From Bacteroidales bacterium (GTDB lineage: Bacteria; Bacteroidota; Bacteroidia; Bacteroidales; P3), in contig JAFUWF010000019.1 of NCBI GenBank assembly GCA_017483575.1, positions 227,365 through 291,364 on the forward strand: 64,000 nucleotides of DNA, read 5' to 3'. The notes beneath the pieces were generated by a model that saw only the letters and a program-made list of their open reading frames with translations, was not told the origin of the DNA and did no database searches. Positions 58,976 through 64,000 of the stretch are shown one piece after another (position 1 is the stretch's first letter; every line of letters starts with the position of its first letter). The translations under genes and the position numbers were made by a program.

Positions 58976-60108
58976 CCGACCGACTCACCTTCGACCTGCA
59001 AGCCACCTGCGGCAATGCGCGAGCGGGTGTGATACACACCGACCACGGCGACATCCAGACCCCCATCTTCATGCCTGTAGGTACCGCAGGAAGTGTTAAA
59101 GCTGTACATCAACATGAACTGCGTAATGATATTGGTGCCCAGATTATTCTAGGAAACACATATCATCTCTATCTACGTCCAGGATGTGGCATATTGAAAG
59201 CGGCCGGAGGTTTGCACAAGTTCAATGGATGGGACCGCCCTCTGTTGACCGACAGTGGCGGTTTCCAGGTTTTCTCGTTGGCCGACAATCGCAAAATCAA
59301 GGAAGAAGGTTGTACCTTCCGCAGCCATATCGACGGCAGCAAGCATCTTTTCACTCCCGAGGGCGTGATGGACATCGAACGCGTGATTGGGGCCGACATC
59401 ATGATGGCCTTCGACGAGTGCTGTCCGGGCGATGCCGACAAGCGCTATGCTAAACGCTCAATGGAACTTACGCATCGCTGGCTCGACCGATGCTTGAAGC
59501 GCTTCGGCGAGACCGACCCCCTCTACGGTCACCATCAGGCGCTGTTCCCCATCGTGCAGGGGTGCCAGTACGAAGACCTGCGCCGCCAAAGCGCCGAATA
59601 CATTGCCAGCAAAGACCCCGATGGCTGCGCCATCGGCGGCTTGGCTGTGGGCGAACCTACCGAGGTGATGTACAGGATGATAGAGGTGGTCAACGCCATC
59701 CTGCCCAAGAACCGTCCGCGCTACCTCATGGGCGTGGGCACGCCACAGAACCTGCTGGAAGCCATCGAACGCGGCGTGGACATGTTCGACTGCGTCATGC
59801 CCACGCGCAACGGCCGCAACGGCCTGTTGTTCACCGCAGAAGGCACCATCAACATCAAGAACAAGAAGTGGGAGAGCTGCTTCGAGCCCATCGACCCCAC
59901 CTCCTCGGCCGAGGCCGACCGCGTCTACACCCTCGCCTACCTGCACCATCTAATCCGCGCCGAGGAAATCCTTGGCCTACAGATATGTTCCATCCACAAC
60001 CTCAGGTTCTACCTCTGGCTCGTCAGCGAAGCCCGCAAGCATATCCTTGCCGGCGACTATAGCCCCTGGAAGAGCTGCATGGTGCAACAACTGGGCAGAA
60101 GACTTTAA
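58972..60108 (+). CDS. tgt: Queuine tRNA-ribosyltransferase, zinc-site cysteines absent
   Basis: 378 residues. Active-site stretches TDSGGFQVFSL, GGLAVGEP, FDCVMPTRNGRNGLLF and the late YLHHLIRAEEILGLQICSIH are intact. It exchanges guanine for preQ1 at the wobble position of Asp, Asn, His and Tyr tRNAs. Where most bacterial Tgt proteins have C-x-C-x2-C, this one reads DPTSSAEADRVYTLAYLHH: no Cys triad, while the His of IHN remains. Zinc may not be bound as usual. Tightly coupled to the preceding gene. Confidence 0.92.
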   Translation: MTDRLTFDLQATCGNARAGVIHTDHGDIQTPIFMPVGTAGSVKAVHQHELRNDIGAQIILGNTYHLYLRPGCGILKAAGGLHKFNGWDRPLLTDSGGFQVFSLADNRKIKEEGCTFRSHIDGSKHLFTPEGVMDIERVIGADIMMAFDECCPGDADKRYAKRSMELTHRWLDRCLKRFGETDPLYGHHQALFPIVQGCQYEDLRRQSAEYIASKDPDGCAIGGLAVGEPTEVMYRMIEVVNAILPKNRPRYLMGVGTPQNLLEAIERGVDMFDCVMPTRNGRNGLLFTAEGTINIKNKKWESCFEPIDPTSSAEADRVYTLAYLHHLIRAEEILGLQICSIHNLRFYLWLVSEARKHILAGDYSPWKSCMVQQLGRRL

Positions 60109-60248
60109 CCCTCTTGGACCTTCTGGACCATGGCCTCGCGATGAAATATTGTGTACCATGTTGAATACTTGTTGATATTTTAGACGAAAGAAAGGGAACA
60201 TTTTAACAAAATATATGTAATTTTGTAGGCTGAAACAACAACTGAAAG

Positions 60249-61418
60249 ATGTTCGACTTTTCTAATTTTCTAACTGATACACAATCCATTGTATTCACGG
60301 TACTGATGGTGCTGGCCATGTTTTTCTGTTGCCTGTACTACGGCTTGTTCCACTTCCGCATTGGCCGCTGGCACCGCAAAGCGAAGCCTGAAGAGGGCTC
60401 TGGCGACCACAATACCAACAACCTGCCCCCTGTGAGCGTGGTGCTTACGGCACACAACGACGTCACCTGGCTCAAAGAGAACCTGGTATACCTCCTGGAG
60501 CAGGACTATCCTGATTTCGAAGTAGTTGTGGTGGATTACCTAAGCCAGGACGACACCCCCTTTGTCCTCAAATTGCTCAAGGACTACTACCCCCACCTGA
60601 AGATTGTCCCCTTCAAGGAGGACGTCAACCTCTTCCAGGGCAAGAAATACCCCCTCTCCATCGGCATCAAGAGCGCCAAGAACGACATCCTCCTGCTGGC
60701 CGACCCGGACTGCACGCCGAAGAACATGCAATGGCTCCGGGGCATGGTAAAGGGATACATGAAGAAAGACACCCAAATTGTACTGGGATTCTGTGGATTG
60801 AACCGTACGAAAACCCTCCTCGGACCCCTGCAGCAATACGACAATCTGGCCTACAGTTCCCACTACCTTGGCTGCGCCCTGCTGGGGCACCCCTACACCG
60901 GCTCGGGCCGCAACCTGAGCTATCGTCGCAGCTTCTTTTTCAAACGCGGCGCCTTCATCAACCACTACAGCGTGGCCGGCGGATCGGACGACCTCTTCGT
61001 CTATCAGAACGCCACCCGCACCAACACCGCCATCAGCATCAGCGGCGACGCCTGCCTGCGTACCGAACCCAAGAAACGTTTCAGCGAATGGCACAAGCTG
61101 CGCTTGGCACGGGTGTCGACCCGCAACTGGCACAGCGTCGGCGGTCGCATGATGGAGGACCTGCTGCCCATCAGCAACGTGGTGTTCTACGCCATGGTCG
61201 TCCTGCTGGCCCTCGGGGGCGGCATGCCATGGGGCGCGGTGCTGATTGCCGCCGTGTTGAAGTGGGCATGGCAGATAGTGGCGTTCGCCCAGCTCTGCAA
61301 ACGGTTTGAGGGCGGTCTGGTATACCTCGCGGCACCACTTTTTGAAATTTATTTTATCATTGCAAATACTATTTTGGTCTTAACGCCGTTAGATAACAAC
61401 AGAAAATTCAGCAAATAG
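60249..61418 (+). CDS. Membrane glycosyltransferase, family 2
   Basis: 389 residues. An N-terminal membrane helix (about 12-36) is followed by a GT-A domain (PPVSVVLTAHNDVTWLKENL, YPDFEVVVVDYLSQDD, DPDC as DxD-like metal site, GGSDDLFVYQNA, RFSEWHKLRLARV) and two or three C-terminal helices. Bacteroidota keep such a gene beside an ECF sigma, as here. Sugar and acceptor unknown; envelope polysaccharide or glycolipid synthesis is likely. Confidence 0.85.
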   Translation: MFDFSNFLTDTQSIVFTVLMVLAMFFCCLYYGLFHFRIGRWHRKAKPEEGSGDHNTNNLPPVSVVLTAHNDVTWLKENLVYLLEQDYPDFEVVVVDYLSQDDTPFVLKLLKDYYPHLKIVPFKEDVNLFQGKKYPLSIGIKSAKNDILLLADPDCTPKNMQWLRGMVKGYMKKDTQIVLGFCGLNRTKTLLGPLQQYDNLAYSSHYLGCALLGHPYTGSGRNLSYRRSFFFKRGAFINHYSVAGGSDDLFVYQNATRTNTAISISGDACLRTEPKKRFSEWHKLRLARVSTRNWHSVGGRMMEDLLPISNVVFYAMVVLLALGGGMPWGAVLIAAVLKWAWQIVAFAQLCKRFEGGLVYLAAPLFEIYFIIANTILVLTPLDNNRKFSK

Positions 61419-61461
61419 GCCTCCGACAAGAGCCTGATGCACACAGAAAACGACGCCTACC

Positions 61462-62070
61462 ATGGAACCAAAAGCAGAAAAAACAGAACGCTTACAGCAT
61501 GACTATCAGCTTGTATGCGATGCCCGCGACCGGGGAAGCCACAAGGCCTACGCCGCCCTGATGGCCTCCTACCGCGAACCGTTGTACCTGCTTCTGCTCC
61601 GCATGACGCACAACACCACCACGGCATCGGACCTCACCGTGGAGACCTTCAGCAAGGCTTTTCTCCAGCTGCACCGCTATGCCCCCACGGGATCGTTCAG
61701 CTCGTGGCTCTTCTCCATCGGCGTCAACACCTACATCGACTACCTTCGCAAACGCCGCCCCGACACCGTGTCGCTGAGCAGCATCACTCGAACCAACGAC
61801 GGCGAATTCATTGAATACCAGATACCCTCCGGCCAACCCAACCCTGAGGAAGACCTCATCCGCCGCCAACGCGACGCCGCGCTCAAGGAGGTGGTGTCGG
61901 AACTCAAGGAACCCTACCGCCGCATTATCGAACTGCGCTACTACGAAGACCTCAGCTACGAGGAAATCGCCGAGCGCCTCAAGCTGCCCCTGGGCACCGT
62001 CAAAGTGCGCCTGATGAGGGCCAAGACACTGATCGCCAGCATAGTGAAAGAACGGGGCGATGTGATTTGA
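61462..62070 (+). CDS. ECF-type RNA polymerase sigma factor
   Basis: 202 residues. Region 2: YREPLYLLLLRMTHNTTTAS, DLTVETFSKAFLQLHRYAP and SWLFSIGVNTYIDYLRKRRP. Region 4: ELKEPYRRIIELRYYEDLSY, EEIAERLKLPLGTVKVRLMR. It starts 43 bases after the GT2 gene. No anti-sigma gene lies beside it, so it is probably of the housekeeping-like type that Bacteroidota carry near this glycosyltransferase. Confidence 0.88.
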   Translation: MEPKAEKTERLQHDYQLVCDARDRGSHKAYAALMASYREPLYLLLLRMTHNTTTASDLTVETFSKAFLQLHRYAPTGSFSSWLFSIGVNTYIDYLRKRRPDTVSLSSITRTNDGEFIEYQIPSGQPNPEEDLIRRQRDAALKEVVSELKEPYRRIIELRYYEDLSYEEIAERLKLPLGTVKVRLMRAKTLIASIVKERGDVI

Positions 62071-62108
62071 AAATGAGAAATAAGCAATAACAAACCAAAA
62101 ATATATTG

Positions 62109-63017
62109 ATGATTAAAGGATTGATAATAACAGCGGCATTCATGCTCACGTCGGCGGCGACGGTGAGCGCGTCGGCGTTGCCAGCGGGCGACGACGACGG
62201 GGTGCCGAGGCCCGGGCCTACGGGATTGTCAGTCTTTGCCAACGCCGGCGCCATCTGGGCCGACGGCGTTAACGCCAACTTCTATTCCGGCCGTCCGGAA
62301 AACGCCAACACCATCAACCGCGTGCTGCACAGCAACAGCTACGGCACACAGATATGGAACGACCTCCGCAACGACGGCCTCATCTCCTCAGCCATAGGCA
62401 GCTACAACGAGCTGCAGGTCGTCGAGTACCCCGAAATGTACTACCGCACGTCCTACAACCTCGGCCTCGGCCTGCGCTACGACTACGCCAGCGGCTTCGG
62501 ATGGCTGCTGCGCTTCGACATGTGGCGTCTCGAAGCCATCGGCGCCTTCAACCTCAGCAGCAACAACGGCTCCGGCATCCTCAGCGGCAACCACCAATAC
62601 ATCCGCTGCGGCATGCTCGGCCAGGAAGACCGTATCAGCATCGACCTGGCCATCACGCGCACCGTCGACCTCGGCTCAGGCCTCTGCCTCGAGGTGGACC
62701 TCGGCGCCAGCTTCAACAACACCAAGGTGAAGGAAAACCTCATGGAAATCAACGGCCACACCTATTCCATCCTCGACGTGTGGAACGGCAGCACACCCGA
62801 CGTCGGCGCCGGCAGCTACGACTACGTCAACCAGGGCGGCATCGGCTTCGGCGTCTTCATGAGCGGCTACCTCGGCTACCGTATCACGGGTGTCGGTGCC
62901 ATCAAGGCCGGCTACACCTGCCACCACAGCCAGGCCAACCTCAAGGGCTACGACGCCTGGGGCTGGACCCACTGCCTGAACATCAGATTCGAAATCAATA
63001 ATTTTAGCTTTTTTTAA
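62109..63017 (+). CDS. Outer-membrane beta-barrel-like exported protein
   Basis: 302 residues from ATG 62109, with a signal peptide (about 1-24, VSASA). The mature protein has alternating aromatic/small beta strands (YRTSYNLGLGLRYDYASGFG, WLLRFDMWRLEAIGAFNLSS, GFGVFMSGYLGYRITGVGAI) and ends in Phe (NNFSFF), as outer-membrane barrels do. No family recognised. A copy of the AAAATGAGAAAT heptamer lies just upstream. Confidence 0.65.
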   Translation: MIKGLIITAAFMLTSAATVSASALPAGDDDGVPRPGPTGLSVFANAGAIWADGVNANFYSGRPENANTINRVLHSNSYGTQIWNDLRNDGLISSAIGSYNELQVVEYPEMYYRTSYNLGLGLRYDYASGFGWLLRFDMWRLEAIGAFNLSSNNGSGILSGNHQYIRCGMLGQEDRISIDLAITRTVDLGSGLCLEVDLGASFNNTKVKENLMEINGHTYSILDVWNGSTPDVGAGSYDYVNQGGIGFGVFMSGYLGYRITGVGAIKAGYTCHHSQANLKGYDAWGWTHCLNIRFEINNFSFF

Positions 63018-63542
63018 ATGATAACCTTTACAACATTAGCAGAAAGCGACCATTCGCACTTTGCGCAAAGCCTGTTTGAAGAGGCGTTCCCCGAGCAGGA
63101 ACGCCCGCCCTTCTCTAGTCTCCGGCATAGAGATGCCGGCAAATTCCATTTCCTCGTGGCCGAAAACGGCGACGACCCGGTGGGCATCCTGACCTACTGG
63201 ACCTTCGAAGACCTCATCTACATCGAGCATTTCGCCATCGCCGAAGAACTGCGCAACCAGGGCCTCGGCAAGGCGGCCTTCCTCAACTTCCTCTCCCAGC
63301 AGACGGAACAGGTGGTGCTCGAGGTGGAGCTCCCCAATACCGAAGAAGCCGACCATCGCGTAGAATTCTACGCCAGCATGGGCTTCTTCCAGAACCCCCA
63401 GGACTATGTCCAGCCCCCCTACCGCAAAGGCGGCAAGGAGGTGCCCATGATCATCATGTCGAAATACGAACTCGACGACGACGAATTTTGCGAAATTCGC
63501 GACCTTTTATACCGCGAAGTGTACGGGAAAAATGAGAAATAA
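63018..63542 (+). CDS. GNAT-family acetyltransferase
   Basis: 174 residues, starting at the base after the preceding stop. The GNAT fold is visible: FHFLVAENGDDPVGILTYWT, IEHFAIAEELRNQGLGKAAF (motif A, Q/RxxGxG/A as RNQGLGKA) and FYASMGFFQNPQDYV. It transfers an acetyl group from acetyl-CoA; the acceptor is unknown. Confidence 0.85.
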   Translation: MITFTTLAESDHSHFAQSLFEEAFPEQERPPFSSLRHRDAGKFHFLVAENGDDPVGILTYWTFEDLIYIEHFAIAEELRNQGLGKAAFLNFLSQQTEQVVLEVELPNTEEADHRVEFYASMGFFQNPQDYVQPPYRKGGKEVPMIIMSKYELDDDEFCEIRDLLYREVYGKNEK

Positions 63543-63653
63543 GCAAAGAAAAATGAAAAAAAATTATGCCGACAACTTGTTGATTTATAACCGACAATTG
63601 AATATCGGCAGAAAAAATTGAAAAAAAAATTTTGTCAGTATCGAAAAAGTTAG

Positions 63654-63661
63654 TACTTTTG
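63654..63661 (+). promoter_or_regulatory. tRNA promoter core
   Basis: TACTTTTG followed by CACCCGA, about 40 bases before tRNA-Arg. Confidence 0.75.
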
Positions 63662-63700
63662 CACCCGATTTCGAGAGAGAAACAATGAGAAATCAAAGAT

Positions 63701-63777
63701 GGCTCCTTAGCTCAACTGAATAGAGCATCTGACTACGGATCAGAAGGTTGCAGGTTTGAATCCTGCAGGAGTCACCA
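63701..63777 (+). tRNA. tRNA-Arg (anticodon ACG)
   Basis: Acceptor GGCTCCT (63701-63707) pairs with AGGAGTC (63767-63773). The D arm is GCTC/GAGC; the anticodon arm is TCTGA/TCAGA with loop CTACGGA, anticodon ACG; the T arm is GCAGG/CCTGC. Discriminator A and an encoded CCA (63775-63777) follow. Confidence 0.95.
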
Positions 63778-63780
63778 CCA

Positions 63781-63815
63781 AGAGGAGAACACCAAAAATG
63801 TTCTCCTCTTTTTTT
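63781..63815 (+). terminator. Rho-independent terminator after tRNA-Arg
   Basis: Stem AGAGGAGAACA (63781-63791) with TGTTCTCCTCT (63799-63809), 7-nt loop, then T7. Confidence 0.92.
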
Positions 63816-63948
63816 GTACCCTTTCACGCTTCTGGCATATTGCAAAATGATAAAAACACGTTAAACTTTGTTAAAAATGACCCCCTGAAACTAACTTTTG
63901 GGCTTTTCGATGCTATTATATATAGTAGGAAGGCAAATTTTTTTGTCC

Positions 63949-64000
63949 ATGATGGAAGAAGAAAACATAGTCAACCGGGAGTTCAACCTCCTCATCGAGC
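63949..64000 (+). CDS. Start of a gene cut by the window end
   Basis: Two adjacent ATG codons (63949, 63952) after AGGAAGG open a frame reading MMEEENIVNREFNLLIE that runs off the window. Too short to identify. Confidence 0.45.
   Translation, partial: MMEEENIVNREFNLLIE

Noticed and set aside
63122-63139. A further copy of the GCCGGCAT hairpin in the acetyltransferase gene
   Set aside because: CCGGCAT/ATGCCGG pairs there, but the flanks differ from the other two copies and the encoded residues fit the protein fold, so chance is likely.

Overview
The window is a contiguous stretch of a high-GC Bacteroidota chromosome, most likely an uncultured gut- or rumen-type member of Bacteroidales. The evidence is the repeated Bacteroidota promoter core TAnnTTTG followed by CACCCGAA, the families present (fimbrillin-like and InlB-repeat/BspA surface proteins with C-terminal sorting domains, DUF6266, DUF3822, DUF4919, DUF2147, a second Cpn10-like protein, a CHU_C-type domain, an adk-obgE pair), and housekeeping proteins (PurC, PyrB/PyrI, AlaS, Dxs) that read like Bacteroidales versions. 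No phage, insertion sequence or CRISPR array was found.

Layout. 1-6.1 kb: two surface-protein genes, the first cut by the window edge. 6.2-9.2 kb: DUF6266 protein, an HTH protein and an unknown protein, set among dispersed palindromic repeats and an inverted array of 11-bp repeats. 9.2-12.5 kb: ferredoxin-fused aldo/keto reductase, TrmO, ECF sigma factor and an unusual membrane protein. 12.5-16.0 kb: RNase P RNA, two lipoproteins of the DUF4810/GNA1162 type, ComB, PAP2 phosphatase. 16-26.2 kb, plus strand: SulP, YebC, DUF2147, DUF3822-RsmD, PurC-CYTH-DUF4919, YfcC carrier, M28 peptidase. 26.2-26.6 kb: decayed MntA/HepT toxin-antitoxin pair. 26.7-39.9 kb, minus strand: PyrI-PyrB, TPR lipoprotein, Dus, CvpA, PAP2, Obg, Adk, two FKBP isomerases, DHH phosphoesterase, PrfB, SRP RNA, PriA. 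40.2-42.8 kb: frame-interrupted argS and a thioesterase. 42.9-45.8 kb, minus: Dxs and an unknown exported protein. 45.9-53.9 kb: a structured RNA followed by a seven-gene operon that I do not recognise (C39-like peptidase, 719-aa protein, three small membrane proteins, AAA+/TerB-like/Sel1 ATPase, OmpA-family protein). 54-64 kb: Cpn10-like protein, AlaS, a small crAss-type protein, a glycan-binding exported protein, Tgt, GT2 glycosyltransferase, ECF sigma, beta-barrel protein, GNAT acetyltransferase, tRNA-Arg.

Two themes stand out. First, small repeats sit inside genes as well as between them: a double-hairpin element lies in frame in priA and repeatedly in the membrane protein at 11.5 kb, and 7-bp tandem repeats sit in argS (where the frame is broken), in the CYTH gene, and over the start and signal peptide of the DUF4810 lipoprotein. 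Second, the operon at 46.2-53.9 kb, with its promoter- and terminator-bounded leader RNA, is the best candidate for an undescribed system: an ATPase and a papain-like peptidase in the cytoplasm, several small membrane proteins, and an outer-membrane/peptidoglycan-anchoring protein.
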